A stretch of DNA of 64,000 nt from Klebsormidium nitens (Eukaryota > Streptophyta > Klebsormidiophyceae > Klebsormidiales > Klebsormidiaceae). The notes beneath the pieces are model-generated. The model saw only the letters and a list, made by a program, of their open reading frames with translations, ran no database searches and had not been told where the DNA came from. Shown piece by piece: positions 1 to 13,900 of the stretch; position 1 is the stretch's first letter; every line of letters begins with the position of its first letter. A program made the translations under genes and the position numbers. The DNA lies in NCBI GenBank assembly GCA_000708835.1, contig DF236987.1, positions 186,001-250,000 of the forward strand, in the 5' to 3' direction.

Positions 1-1012
1 AATGCACGCTCGAGTAAAACGCCACATATGCCTTCTTCGAGGTTCAGCCCATCTTCGAAGCAGCCGGTTTGAGTCCGACCATACTGGTTGATCAGCCCAC
101 TGATCGTTGGCATCATTCACACATTATCACTTGAGAACCGGGTCGATCTTCATTAAGGTTTCATATTAAGCCGGTTGCACATGCACCGTTCTATCTTATA
201 TGTTATGCAGATCTTTGTATGTAAAAGGCAGACCTAATGCCCCAACAATGTCGGCCTCTGGCCAGGTTAACAAAGCAATTGTCGATCCACAGGTCCATAC
301 GTTCGGCCCGGGCTGCAGAATTCAGGAGAAAGCAGATTGCCAAACTGATAATTAATCATGAGCATTTCAGGAAACGGGCAGCACGACAACAAGTGAACGG
401 ACCATTAGGACACGCATACCGGCCGTACTCGTTGTTCAAAGGACCCCATGTGACAACGCAAAACAGCATGATCGGACTGGTCTCCAGTCACTGGTGATTT
501 AAACCTAGGCCCGCCTGCCCAGAGCTCTTCGAAGTTCGATCAGGCTTCATACGTAATCATTGTTGAGAGAATCCCGAGTTCGGACAAGCAGATTCGAGAA
601 GTTACTTTTTGGTCGGAAGGAGGTACGTACCGACATGGGGGCCGCTACTTCGACGCCAGAAGATTTTCAAGGTCTCCGTGACCAGTGGCTATTGATTCGT
701 ATCGAACACAAGAGTTTTGGCCTGGAAGGCGGGAATACCGCCAGGTAACGTGGACGAAGCCCAGGTCCTTGCGGACGTCATGACGGGCGTCAGCATAGCC
801 CATGGAACAACATGCAAAGCTGCCATATGCAAAGGAAGCCATTGCCAGCTCCTGAATCCTGCGTTTGTTCACATTTCTCCTGTCTTTCAGGGATAGCTGC
901 ATTGGAGGGAAAGCCACCATATTGTAGGATCCGACCTTCATTTGGATATCTTGGTGTCAGCTTTCCATTGGATTTCTGCATCGCCGCCACCAACCAATCA
1001 ACAATTTGCAGC
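1..1012. other. Upstream flank of the dienelactone hydrolase gene, no gene seen
   Basis: No reading frame here shows recognisable protein similarity or a credible splice pattern. The last part must hold the 5' untranslated region and promoter of the dienelactone hydrolase gene that starts at 1013, but I see no clear TATA box or other defined site. Confidence 0.5.
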
Positions 1013-4000
1013 ATGGCTGGAGAACTGGAGAAGATCACGGTGAAGGGCACCGAGGCCAGCAAGGAGCCAGACTTTCCAGGATATGTGATCGGCGAGAAAG
1101 GTGCACCGGGGTTGGTTGTGCTGCAGGTAGGTGACTCAACAGCCGAATCACCCTAAACAGTGTCTGGCCTCGTTTTCTTTCTCCAGCAAGTTGTTGTCTG
1201 CTTGTCTAAGTTGTACTTTCCGGTTGATGTACTGTGGCCATTTCTGGGAAGGTTGCGGGGAGCAACTCTCTTGGAGAACTTAGTTGTACTTTGCAGCAAG
1301 GTTCTTGTGTCACCAGCTTGCACAATAAGGTAACAATTTGGAGTGCTGCGCTTGAGAATGCCTCGATTGTGGAAAATGCATCGCTGTTGGAATAGGATGG
1401 ATCCCTTCCGTCAACCTACAACGAAGATAACAATCAGGCAGATTAAAAGGGCTACCACATTCTGGAGCACCTAGTATTTGAGCTGATCGATGCAAGTCTA
1501 ACAGGATTTGATGCTTGCAAAGTTGCAATCCTCTGATGAGGGGAATGTATTTACTCAGGCCATGTCCCAACCTATTCACACAAATGAAAGATCGGTACCC
1601 CCCGTCACTTTGACCAAGCAAGTGCTGTAACAATAAAAGTAAAGCCTTTTCCATCACCGCTGTTTGTTGGGATTGCCTGACGGTCGACGCCTGTCTCTGC
1701 AGGAATGGTGGGGAATTGATTATGAGATTAAGAAGCAGGCCAAGATTGTGGCTAGCAAAGGCTTCCGCGTGCTGGTACCAGAGTAAGTTTTCTTCCCTTA
1801 GGACAGTGTTTATTTCATGGATGTTGTGCGGGCGCCTGTGCAACTTTGATCCATGGCACTTGAACAAGCTATGGCAGATTGCTTCGCTCGACAGTGCGCC
1901 CCACCAATGTGAGCCCCAGTGGGGCCACATTATCAGATGGGTCCTTGCTCATGCGAAATGCAGGTTGCGGTCTCGTGAACTTTCTCTGCGACACGTTTCT
2001 CTACGAGCTGCCAACATCAAGAACGTCGCCTTCTTTGACTCTGTTGTGACTTGTGGAAGATGATAGCGTTTTCAACGATAAAGCTCTACCTTGGGAGAAA
2101 GGTAGCGGTACTCTTCAGGGGCTCAGGTCCCAACCACCACTGACTAGAAATCAAACAGACCAAGCTCGTCCTTGAAAAGCCAAATCTTGGGCTTGGTAAG
2201 CACTGGGTAACAAACTATATGAGTTAGGCAAGCTAAAACATTACTTGCATCACTGAGTTTGAAGTTGCTCATCGTTTTGCTATCGTTCATTACCAATCAT
2301 CTCATCATTATTGTTTGGCTTTGTTGCTCATTCTTTAGTTGTCCCGATCAGCGTCAAAGTACCGTGCGCCTACTCAGGGCGAACAATAGCCGGGGGAGCA
2401 ATTCGAGGTTTGCAGCTTCCATCCAAACAAACCCAGATCTTTTTTCAGAGACATGACGCCCGTGGCTGATAGTGCTGCACGCTACCATACGGGTTGTCAG
2501 CTTTCTACAAATGTACTTTTTTCGTTTCTGTGCAGCCTGTACCGGGGAAAGCTTGGAACTAATATGGAAGGTAAGCAGGTTAAAAAAGCTGGCTGCAGAT
2601 CGTCATGAAAAGGATGGCGATCACTCATCCGATCCAGCTGAGAGTCCAGTTAGAAAATTGGCACCAGATAAAAGCGGTCTGTGAAAGTGGTCTGTCGAAC
2701 GTCAGAGAGTTGCTTGAACGTTGTTTCACCATACCAGGTTCCGAGAGGATTTCGCGACCTTGTTCATGTCGAAGTCGTGGTTCAGACCAACTCGTCAACC
2801 AATCAACGTGCGCAGTGAAGTCCTCTTTTGAGAAATACCAACGCTGCTGGTTTGAGTTAGCCTCTTTGCCTCCCTTATCTGACCAAGAAGGTTTACAAAA
2901 CGCATTTCTCCCTGCCCAATCAACGCTTCACTGTCCCTGCCCAGTCAACGCCTTCCTGAAAACAAGCTTTTGCTCTGTGACCATCCTTGGAGACAAGCTG
3001 AACACTCTTCCGCTCTCTTCCGCTGACGTCGTTGTCCAAGTTTATGCACTTAGTCGCCAAGCTCGGGAGGCAATATCTGGTCGCCCGAATCAACCTGTAA
3101 GGCGATGGTAGCAGATGCTTGATTCAGAGCACGACTGACTGATCTCCCGGCGGGCCTTTCCTTTTGCAGAGGCCCACCACTTGATGGACAATTTGGACTG
3201 GTCGAACTCCGTTCAGGACATCACTGCGTGCGCGCGGCACCTGCTCCAGGAGGGGAGCCCCAATGTAAGATCGACGGAGTACTTGACGAATTGGGTTAAG
3301 GAACTTTTCACGCTTTTTAAATAGTATCTGCTTCAGAGTGCTACCTTAAAGAGGCCGTCTACGCAACGTCATCAACCGGGCCACTTTTAGCAGGGTCCAG
3401 CGCTCGGGTCACAACCTCCGATACCAACTTCTTGGCGACAGAACACCAAAAATCCATGCTTCGCCGTCGCTGTCTGATGTCAGGCGTTCCGGGTCCCAAG
3501 ACGCCCTCTTTAAGTCCGGTCTTACCTCCATATTGGAATGCTTTAGTCTTTATTGAGCAGATTGCTGGGATCGGTTTGACTTATACTTTTGCTTAGCAGT
3601 GCCAACAACACCGAATTGAATCCTTATCAACGGAACTCCGAAACATTCACCCCAGAATTGTAAACCCTATAAACGCCGCATTCTCTCAATCGCGTGTTGC
3701 TTTCGGTTCTTCTTGGGGCAGCAGCGCACACCACCATTTTCTGCCGCTTGACTCAAACCTCAGTTCGCACCTGCCAAAATCAGTCCGTGCCTCTGAGCCG
3801 TGTTATGGTTTCAAATGGCCAAGACCCTGTGCTAGGCTCAGATCGTTGTCAATTTAGGCCGGCCAGCTTCTGAGAGATGTGCGGTGTTCTATCTTGTCTC
3901 CTTCCATGGAACCGCGTAAAGAGCCACTCTTCGTTTCTGTCGTCTACATTCGAGCGGTATGTTGGATTTGTTCCGGGCCAATTCTTCCACACTGCACTTG

Positions 4001-5267
4001 GCGAAGTCTGCTCAGATTCTGTCTTTGACGCTGACAAATCTCATAGAACGAAGTCTGCAGGCAATCCTCAATTAGCCAACGATTGAGAAACCCATAACCT
4101 CACCAAACCCGGTCGCTAACAGCATCCTAACCTCTCCTTAGGTCGGAGCCGTCGGTTTCTGCATGGGCGGCGCACTGTCCGCCGTTGCCGCCATCCGCGT
4201 CCCCGAGATCTCCGCGGCCGTCGTGTTTTACGGCACGCCCAACCCGCAGCTGGCGGATGCTGCCACGTGTCAGAAGCCGGTGCAGGCGCACTTCGGCGAG
4301 GTGGACGGCATGAAGGGCTTCTCCGCGCCCGAGGTACGTCTGCTGCTACGTCAGCACGACGGCAAGTAGTTTGCGTGAAGTCTGGGACGTAGAATCGGGT
4401 TGGTGGTCGGAATATCCAAAAGCTGCGCTTTGCGACGGGTCTTTCCTTTTTCCCAAATTTTGGCGATCGATGGGTATTAAGTTACGTGCCTAGAGACGGT
4501 TTGGAGTTTCTGTCACGGGGGACGGGTCTTGCAGTGAGGTTGCGTGTCTTGGCGGTGTTATTTACGTTACTTGACTGCCGTTTCTTTCGATTCCCGGGTA
4601 TTTTGTCAGACTTCCGAGTTTCTTCAGCATGACGGAACACTCTATAATGGCACAATAACAGGGCATCCCTGTGTCACGGAGCCATTTCCGCAGCCGACCT
4701 GATTCGGAAACTTGCTCTTTTTCCATCCTCGATTCCATAATCTCGCTCACTGAATGAAACTCTGGCGAACTCAAGAGTAGTCGTAGAAAACGCTGGAGAT
4801 CCTGAATTGAGACAGGACACTTCAGGTGCGATTGAGCATCAACATAGACGTCGAAAGTGTACGTCCTCCATATGATACGCTAGCAGTTGGCTTGCAAGTT
4901 CGCTGTCCTCCTTGAGCTGCTACATCTTCCATTCCAGCTCCGCAGTAATGGCCCCGTTCCCAAACAAAGCCGTTGTATAACTTTTCGTCTCCAACAGCGA
5001 GACAGGAGGTCATCAACCCGCGCTTGAATTCAAACCCTTATGCACGTGCCGTCTCAGGACGCCAAGGCCTTCGCGGACAAGCTCGAGAAGGCCGGGTGCA
5101 CCCACGAGCTGCACATGTACCCCGGACAGGGGCACGCGTTTATGAACCAGTCCCCCGAGGCCGTGGAGCGGAAGAAGTCGATGGGCCTGCCGGAACACGA
5201 TCAGAGCACCGTTGACCTCGCATGGTCCAGGACCTTCGCGTGGTTCGACAAGTACGTCAAGGCATGA
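1013..5267 (+). CDS. Dienelactone hydrolase family protein (alpha/beta hydrolase), 6 exons, 241 aa
   Basis: Exons by splice sites and phase: 1013-1126, 1703-1782, 2536-2570, 3170-3264, 4142-4333, 5058-5267. Joined length is 726 nt, 241 residues, the usual size of this family. Family members are alpha/beta hydrolases that open dienelactone or related ester bonds; in plants the natural substrate is mostly unknown and the protein is taken as cytosolic. Diagnostic motifs are visible: EWWGID near residue 40, LYRGK near 66, the nucleophile elbow GFCMGG with the catalytic Cys at the start of exon 5, an acidic residue in HFGEVDG, and the catalytic His in YPGQGHAFMN in exon 6. So the Cys-Asp-His triad appears intact. 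All exon joins keep frame. The ATG was chosen because it opens the only frame leading into exon 1. No targeting peptide is evident. Exon 3 is only 35 nt. The physiological substrate is not inferable. Confidence 0.9.
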
Positions 5268-6356
5268 TAGGAACTGGGTGTTGAAGTTGTTATATTCTGG
5301 TGTTGGAGCCCGGGTAAGGTGCGTTTTGGTTTTGAGGATCGACGCAGATCCAGTTGTGCACGAGCAAGTCAAGTCAGTTGACATTCGTCAGCGGCCTGTT
5401 TATCTCTCTTTACAGTTTGTAAGGATATATAGCGACCGTCAACTGCATCGACTATGTCATGCGACTAAGTTGCTTTGCGTAGCAGTTCATGCGATCCACC
5501 GGCTGCTCATGGCAAGTGCATGCCACAGTGGTAGCTAGGGGGGGGCAATTATGGTACCTGTGGCCAAACGTTTTCAGTTATCGCGGAATATGCAAGACCT
5601 TTAAAAGAATGATAAAGTTTTTCCGCAAGGTGAATGCCACAGCATCTAGGTGAGTTCAATTATCAATGATTATAATGCCACATGAGCCTGAAAGCTTTCC
5701 TTCACACATAGCAAGTCACACGTACAATGACAGACTGTTTTCCATGCACTTCGTGGATTTTGCGGAAGTGCACATCCTAAGAAAGCCGGTCCATACCATG
5801 ATCAGTGCCCAGCACTGCCGCCACTGCATATTAGGCCAGATCGAAGATTGCTACATACCTTTTTATGCTATTGAGACAGCAATGGCCAACAATCTGACTG
5901 CTTGGAAACATTCAATGCTCCGATCCTCTTTAGCAACTCCTGGAAACAGGCTACAACATGCCAGCAGCGCACTTCATTGATTTGGATTCGTTGTAAACAA
6001 CACCTTCACAAGGGATACTGGACATTCTGGTCTAAATAGCTCGGATTCCTCCTAACAAAGGGGACCAGAGTACTCCTCTGGATTAGACGCCTACACTGCT
6101 CATTTGCTTAGAACTTTCAACTCATCTTCAAAGTCGACCTGACAAACTCTAGAACCTGAACTGTTTGCGAAGAAGAATCACATTATGACCGATTGACTGC
6201 TTCCTTAAGAACATCAAGTCCATGGTTGGGACCTGGCAAAAGGATACCTGATTATCTATTGGAATCTCTACCAGTGGCCTGCCTCGTTGGTCGAGCACAA
6301 CTGATCAACACTTGTATTAGTACCACGTATTGGTGTCATCCCCAGACTCAGAGCAA
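5268..6356. other. Convergent intergenic region, no gene seen
   Basis: This lies between the 3' ends of the dienelactone hydrolase and cyclin genes. It should hold both 3' untranslated regions. I find no convincing coding sequence, structured RNA or repeat. Confidence 0.5.
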
Positions 6357-8653
6357 CTATCTAAGGCTTCCGCGGCTTCGAGAGGAGTCCGTGGACTGAC
6401 GCCAGTGTCCATGGATTTCGTATCGATTCTCCCTTGAGGTGTCAAAATTGTGCTTTTCATCCAAAGCCTGCAGGCAGATTGCAATACTGTCAGGCACTTG
6501 ACTTGCGCCAAATTAGGGTAGGAACCAAATGATGTAATCACCTCGGTCAGGCAAGCAACAACGCCTTGCTTCTAGCACCTTAGCTCTGTTGAAATTAAGC
6601 ACTACAAGTCATATTCTGAATCAGCAGCAACGCTAAAAACATCAATCGTTTATCCTGTTTGGACACCTACCTTTGCAAGGAAGAGTAGCACACAGCAAGG
6701 TCTTGTTCAATGTAACCAGTCAGTGTGACAAGCGCACTGGACCATGGTCCATTCGGACACACGATGCGTGAGTGGCCCATGTAAAGCAGGGTGGCTGCCA
6801 GGAGCGATGGTCGGAATTGCAGGAGGTGAGGATCTGCAAGAAGGACAACCTACGATGAATAACGTGTCCCACTAAGATTCTAATGCATTCACTGAGGTAC
6901 CCTAAGATGAGTAACAGTGGTGCTGCTAGTAGCCACAACGATCTTTGACGACTGGTACGAATACCAAATGCTCCATGATGGTCAAGAAGCAACTTGCAGA
7001 TAGGCTGCAATACCCTAGGACTCGCAACTAGGTGGGAGTTGGTCCCTGGCCAGACCCATTGGATCTTGTTGGTGGATGCCAGAGCAGATACTGGTGTATA
7101 TAAGACAGAACGACCGGGAAAATAAAACTTGGAGCAAAGCTGAAAGCCTACTGCTGGTGGTCAAAGTGCGATGAAACAACTCCAAGCAGCAACTTCCGAG
7201 CTGAGTGTCACGGCTGACACTTTTATGATTGTTGTTGCAGACCAGGATTGCAGTCCTCACCTAATATGCACAGGTCCGCAAGTTTCCCAAGCCTGTCTCT
7301 CATGAACAGAAAGTCGGCCTCTTCAGCGCACCCGGTGGCCCACATCTTCTCATATCCCTCAAGGAAGATGTCCAGGAAGCGAGCAGTGGTTGCCGGCGCC
7401 AGTTTCCAGCCAAGAGCAGAGAGGACCTTCGACTCCATTTGGCTGATCATGGTTGGTGAGAAGGTGTCGCTGGTCAGGTCGCTGAGGGTAGCCAAGGACA
7501 TGGGTCGCTCCTCATCCTCGATTTTGACTGCATGAGAATGATGGAAGGGTTTGCAACTGGCGTATGGTTCAGCTGCCTTCTAGATTGTGCTTGGGAAGGA
7601 TCCTTTGTCATATGCATCACTCGCATTGTGCGGGAAGGGTTTTGAGCAAACAGTGTCAGTGAGTATTTACTTTGGATCATCTTTCACGATTCTTTTGGCC
7701 AGAAAAAGGAGTGCTGAGCGCCGCGTGAGTTCAAGATTGTGTAACATGCACTGCAGGGGCGGAGCGCTCCTTCTATGAGCATTTTCATTAGAAACGAAAT
7801 GAATGTTCATCAGCCTGGCGCTGATTCATGACTGAATACGCATATGCGCATGATTCAGAGTGATAGATGTGGCCAGAATGCACCTAAACCTCCATCCAAT
7901 GGCAATGACAATTGTTGGATGATGCTGGACACAATATACTAAAGGGACTGTGCTCATGCAACCCATAGATGTCAAAAAACCCTTTCCATAGAGCAGCATC
8001 GCCCCGCTGAGGATCTAAAAAAGGTCAAGGTTTGCAGCTACAGATCAAAGCGCTGGACTGACGGTCACTTCAATGACCACGAAGGCAAAGGTGCCAGGGT
8101 TACAGTTGGTTCACAATGGACCTTGACAGCCGTTGAAGGCTCTGACCGAGAGAGAAGGAGAGCAATCCTGCAAGGCCTGCTGAGAAACCAATTTGCAAAG
8201 GGTTGATCCAGAGTCTCGCAAGCAGACAAGATTAAAACGGGCCACAAATGTGTCTTGCAAAACTTCTCCAAGCAGAGGGAGAAGGCACCAACCTGCTATG
8301 TACAGGCATGCCGCCAGAAGCAGCTGCAGTAAGGACTCCGGGACATTGACTGATGATGCGAAGCGATCCATCATTAACACACACGAATGTACAGTCGTGG
8401 ATCCAAACCCCAGCTCTCCTTGCAGCTCAAGGAGCCAGGAGAGCAGCATGGCCCTCCTCTTGAGGTAGAACGCAGATGGCCGCAAGTCCAAAGTGGCCTC
8501 AAATCTCCTGAGCAGCTGATGATCCCCTTCAACACCGCTTGTGCTGCAAGGGATGGTGTCATCTCCGGCAAGGAGATTTGATACCTTCCGCGCGCGAGGG
8601 CTGCTCATTCTGGCGGATGTGCCCTGCAGGCTGCTGCATTCTGACACCTCCAT
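6357..8653 (-). CDS. Cyclin-box protein, 4 exons, 311 aa
   Basis: Exons on the minus strand: 8653-8293, 7527-7261, 6833-6671, 6501-6357 (stop included); 936 nt in frame across all joins. Cyclins bind and activate cyclin-dependent kinases. The N-terminal cyclin box runs over about residues 45-165: MLLSWLLEL stands where many cyclins have a V-D-W-L motif, then DRFASS, then YIAVKIEDEERP, which matches the A-K-x-E-E core, then the ME.KVLSALGWKLAPATT segment before FLDIFLEGYE. Exon 3 gives the C-terminal cyclin fold, with LLQFRPSLLAATLLYMG. The protein is short, lacks a visible LxCxE retinoblastoma-binding motif, and has Ser where the usual Asp sits in the first helix. I cannot place it with certainty in a class; a D-type-like or other small plant cyclin is possible. 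The start is the first ATG ahead of the conserved region, after an upstream stretch with no family similarity. Confidence 0.82.
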
Positions 8654-10994
8654 AGGGCAGAAGTGCGAAGCTGCGGATGAAGGAGCGCTGGCGGCGGGGC
8701 GATACCAATACCATAGCACGGGAGAGATTCGGTGGAGGCTGGGCAGTGACAAGGGCAGAAAAGGAAACACAAAATTGGCGCCTCAAAGACGGACGTGCTC
8801 CATTTGACGAGGTGTGACTCATGAGCTACAAAATTGCGGTGCAGATAGGCAGAAGGCCGCTCTTGTCTCTTGTGAGTGCGAGTATTGAGCAATGCAGGGC
8901 GAACCTGGACCGAACGAAGGTGATCATGCAGCGTGGGTGACAGGGATTGGATTTGGCGCAGACTGAGCGCAACTGTATACGGCCACTTGCAGGCCGTTTT
9001 GATATTGCGGTACGGTATGCCCAAAAATTAATGCTGTGTGTCCTGTTCGTGAGTGCATTCCGACTGGTGCGGCACTGCATGAGGGGACATGGGCAGAACC
9101 CGGAGGTTGACACAGGGTCGACACGTCCCACAGAGATCTCGGCACTGAGCCAAATATCTCGGTGAGGTATCCTCGCAATGGACGGTTCAAAGCTCCGCAA
9201 GTAGGAGGCGCGTGATCGTGGCCGTCCATGATGGATGCGGGCCCGAGGAACCTGTCAGGAATTTGAAGCGTCGTGCAAAACGACCCACACGTCCTCTTCT
9301 GCAAATCGGGCCTGACAGGAATCTTGACCAACTAACATGCCGAAGTCAGGGCTTCCGAAGGCACGAAAGTCAGTTAGACAGATCTCGCCGCACAGATATT
9401 CGGTGAAACCGGAAGAGGATGCAAGACGACCCTTTTTTACAAGGCCTCTTATTTTTGGCGGCAGACAGCCGGAAACGATTGTCCTCCGCGTTCAAAGTTC
9501 AAAATTTGGGCTCCAGGAAGGTGCCTTCTCCGATGCCGGTTTCCTAAACGTAACCCATTTGGCAGCAGGGAAAAACAAACTTGCAGGCTCTGCTCGAGAG
9601 TCGGCATTATTGACGCTCTCGCACTGTCGCATGACGTGGCTGGCACTGTAGGCCCATGCTGGCCCAACGCCGACGACGGAATTTAGAACTCGAAGCGCCC
9701 GTACAAATGACCTTCTATATTCCGACCCCACCTAAGAATGATAAGTAGGTATATGCGACTACGTCGTGGAATATTCAGCGACCGAGCAATAATCATTCCA
9801 CACATCTACCCAGTCATGGAAGGACACTGAAAATTGGAAAGTGGCGATATGACTTCCCCACAAATCGGAATGTTATCTATGCAAATCAAAGCGCTTGACC
9901 ATCAATTCATCATATCTAGAGTGCGACGCGTCGAAAGTTCGAAGTTCGAACACTTCCGATTAGCACATGACCTGGCCGCCGAATGGAAGCTGAGCCGTCC
10001 ATTTGATTAATATTCCCAAATCTAACCGTCAGAAAGGCTTCGTCTCCTGGGTTGCAATATACGGCACATGATAGTGCCCCCTTATACGTATCATAGCATA
10101 TGCCTTCTACCATAAGCTTACAATCCCAGGTTTTCAGAAACCTGACGCGCTCTTTCTACTGGTATACGCTGCACCGTAGAGATCGGTCATCCAACGGTCA
10201 AAACGGTTGTCACAGCCTCAACCCGGAGAGGTTAGGGCACTCGTGTTAAGACCACGCTTCATATCCTATGCGCATCTGGTGGATGCGCCAAGGTGGCGGG
10301 GATCACTCTCGAATCACGACAACACTTGCCAAAGTTGCTTCGTGGGAGAATGTTTTCCTAGCTCTGCAGGAAGTTTTGAGAAGCCAGAGTTGGCGTCATG
10401 GCGGCCGGATGCTTGCAACATTGCTTGCCCGCCGCATCTATTTTCCCGACGTGTTCGGTGGGTAATCCAATTTCGCCAAGAGGGTCTAGGCCATTGCAGG
10501 GCGCGGTATGGCCCAGGTACGTAGCAGTCGCAATTACGTGGAAATCTTTCCGATGGTGTGTTGGTCACTTTTCTCTGGGGAGGTTGCCTTTCCAAGCTAA
10601 AAATTCGCATCGTCTGTCAATGCAAGGTGTCAGACCGCTGAGCGGAAAGGAATGCTGGGTTTACAGAATGGAGTAGGCGGCTTTCTGTGCAGACGGATTG
10701 AGCCAGTATGCTACACCAGGTCAATTTCTGCCAATCATCATTTCTCGGTAAACATATCGGCCAGGAAGTGCCTTAATTGCATTACTTCAAAAGGTGGTAA
10801 TGGTCGCTGCCATTTTGATCTTGCTGCAATCGCTTGAAACACAAAAAGAACAGTTGGTTCTATCTGAAGAACTGCCACCATGTTTAGCCATGGGTTGTAA
10901 AATGTCAACAGGCTGGATTGAAGCAAGGGAGGAAGGCAAAGCAGATAGTTTGCTACAATGGTGGTGCAAACCCTAATTTGAAGACACTGCGCTC
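8654..10994. other. Divergent intergenic region between cyclin and FGAM synthase genes
   Basis: These 2.3 kb separate two genes that point away from each other, so both promoters should lie here. I examined both strands and found no frame with recognisable similarity, no tRNA-like cloverleaf and no clear repeat. Several open stretches of 60-140 codons on the minus strand, 8600-9330, carry no family signal. Confidence 0.5.
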
Positions 10995-13900
10995 ATGGCA
11001 GGTTTGGAAGCTGCTCGCCGCACCAAGCCGCCCCTGTCGAAAGCCCTCTTCGCAAAGCAGGGTCGCTCTTGACAAGACAGGGTTTCTCCATTTTCCTGAA
11101 AACTGCAAGGGGTAAAACCCTGGGAAGAAAGCTAATTTGTGGTGGTGTGATCAAGGCTCAGGCTGTGGCCCAGAGCGAACAGGTAAGGCTTGATAAAGTC
11201 CCACGGAATATGCCTCCACATGGCAGCAGCTGTAGAGTAGGAATAATTTGTCAACGCGAACACAGTCTTGTTGCTCAAGCGCACGTCGAACTGATTCAGC
11301 ATTGAATTTTGCTCGAGGCTCTAGTTCTGGTTATTGCTCACCAACTTTTCATCGTCATCATTATCATGTAGATGATGGCGAGCTCAGCTCATTGGGGCTC
11401 GTAAAGTCAATAAACAGTGAAGAGCAGCTGTGTGCTCTCATAACCACGCATTGTGACAATTTCAACTTGCGCCGACACACGACCTAGAGTGGTCGAAAGG
11501 TTGTTTCCGAACACAGTATTGCCAAGCAAGATGGACGCACAGGTTGGCAGCATGTCTTGATTGGTGATCAAGCAATAGTACTTTGAAGATTCAAAAATAT
11601 TTCTCCGTAGGCAACAGCCGTTTCTACGGACGTTCAAGATGCTTCACAGGCGACGGTCACACACCTTTTCAGGCGGCCTTTGCTTTCACCGGCTGCCACC
11701 GCCTCTCTGCTTAGACAGGTGAGAGAAGCAACTGATGATGATGGGAAAAACAAGTTGCCGAACAAGAGCTGCTCGAAGCAATCTACTGAAAAAGCATCAC
11801 TATACTAGGGATCAGTATCAGGATCGTTGGACGGAAGAACTTTTAATAACACAACGAGACGAGCAATCGGTGGGGTGGTTCTACTGTCTCAAAAGCAACA
11901 AGGCGCTTGAAATCACCGGGTCGGTGGTGGGTGGTATGCTTGCATCTATTATCATCAGGGTGTTGAAAGACTACTTCCCTCAGAGTCCCTGTTCTCTGGC
12001 CTGACAGATCGATCCATTGGGGTGGCGAAATCATGCGGTTGCCTTCTCAGCGGCACATCAATTCATGGTCGGTGTTGTCTTATTGTAGGTGCAAGAGAAG
12101 GTCTCGTCCGAGGTGGAGGGCCTTGAAACTGAGCAGGTGCGTTGCCTCGACCTTGTCTTAATCGAAGTTCATCTGTCGTACTTCGCCATACTCCTTCTTC
12201 CAAGTCTGTTCTTTAATTCCACTGATTACGTGCAGTGCTTTACCCATCATTGATGCCTATTCCGCACACCCGCAGATATGACCACTTTGTTTGGTCCCAA
12301 GCTGGTGCAGCGATTATTCCTCCATTTTTCCACGAGCGATTCACTTTGGCTACTTCCACTACATTTTTATATGCACCCCCAACAGTTGTGGCCAATTTTA
12401 GACCTGTTTTGCTGCTTGAAATCAAAGTAGATGTTCCACACATTTGACATGTACTTATAATAGCGTGTTCAAGAGCCACCTTTCCACAACTGCAGCCGGC
12501 TATTGTTATGGTTGTGTGGCAGGAACTTGGCCTATCCTTCTGCTTAAGAACTGACGGTAAACAAGAGGCCCTGGTTTGAGCCAAGTTTTTCCTCCTGCAG
12601 TGCTACAACATTGCCTTGACAGGCCCACTTGATGCCAAGCAGTGGGAGACTCTCACGTGGCTCCTCACAGAGACCTACGAGCCGGAAAACTTTGGCAAGG
12701 AGAGCCAGCTCTCTGATGGGGCAGAGGGGCGGATCGTTGAAGTTGGTCCCAGGCTGTCGTTCCAGACAGCCTGGTCCGCAAACGCGGTGTCAATCTGCAA
12801 GGCATGCGGGCTGCCACAGGTGTGCTTTACACTACGCTTTAAAACCTGGTGATAGTCTCTGGGGCATAGCTTGCGGCAAGGGGGATGCGGAGAGTTGTAC
12901 AGTGATTTTGCAGCAATCAGGCCAGAGTAGTGGCGGTGATCTTAAAGGAAGCATTTGTATCGACCAAGGTGTTCTTGACGTTACAAGGGAGCCTGTTCGC
13001 TACGATGTCTTTAGAGCTCAAGATGAGTGGAAACGTGAAGTCGGGGCAAGTCGACCTTCGGAGTCGAGGAGGCCTTGTGAGCATGAGGAAGTCGCAACCC
13101 CCTGCAGCGATGGGTCTCTGCTTTGGATCAGTGGATATTGGGGCGCTTAGGTGCTGTTCAATCTGGCGGTCAAGCGCTTGTTGGTTGCGTCCCTTAATCA
13201 TCTAGTAGTATTCATTTCAGTCTTTTCGGGGTGGATTTCTGTTTGTAGTCAGACAGTGCCGGTTCCCACCACGCAGATCAGAGGCTCCATGACTTGTGCA
13301 GCTTCAAAGGGTTTCACCGAAGTAACCCGTCCCAAGCCGATTTTGATAAGAAGCAAGAGCGGAGGGCTCCATGTTTCGCGCAGCTCCATATGCTTGGGCG
13401 TGCTAACTCGGTCTTAGCATACCTATTGGCGGCAAGCGACACATCATTTGACCGCCTATTTCCAAATAGGGTGTGAAAAGGGAGTTGTCACCTGCGCACT
13501 CAATGACTGGTATTGCAACTGATCCGGCTGTCTCGAATGGAAAGCGGACAACGAAAACGATACCAGAATTCAAATGTGGCTTTCCTTCCATCGGCCTGAT
13601 GCCAGGTTGCCCGGATCGAGCGCAGCCGGCGGTATCGCCTTGCCCCCACCAAGGGCGCGGATCCTCTGTCTGAGGAGCAGCTGGCGGCGTTCGCGGCTTT
13701 GGTACACGACCGCATGACCGAGACGGTCTACCCGACGCGGCTGACGTCGTTCGAGACGAACGTGGTCCCCGAGCCGGTGATCGAGGTCGACGTGATGACA
13801 CACGGGCGCAGGGCGCTGGAGGAGATCAACAAGCGGATGGGGCTTGCGTTTGATGACTGGGATCTGCAGGTGAGGCATTAGGGAATCCGATTTTGGAGCA

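Noticed and set aside
2909-2958. Short duplicated CCTGCCCARTCAACGC blocks in a dienelactone hydrolase intron as a boundary copy
   Set aside because: The repeat is purely intronic and unlike any exon of the gene.
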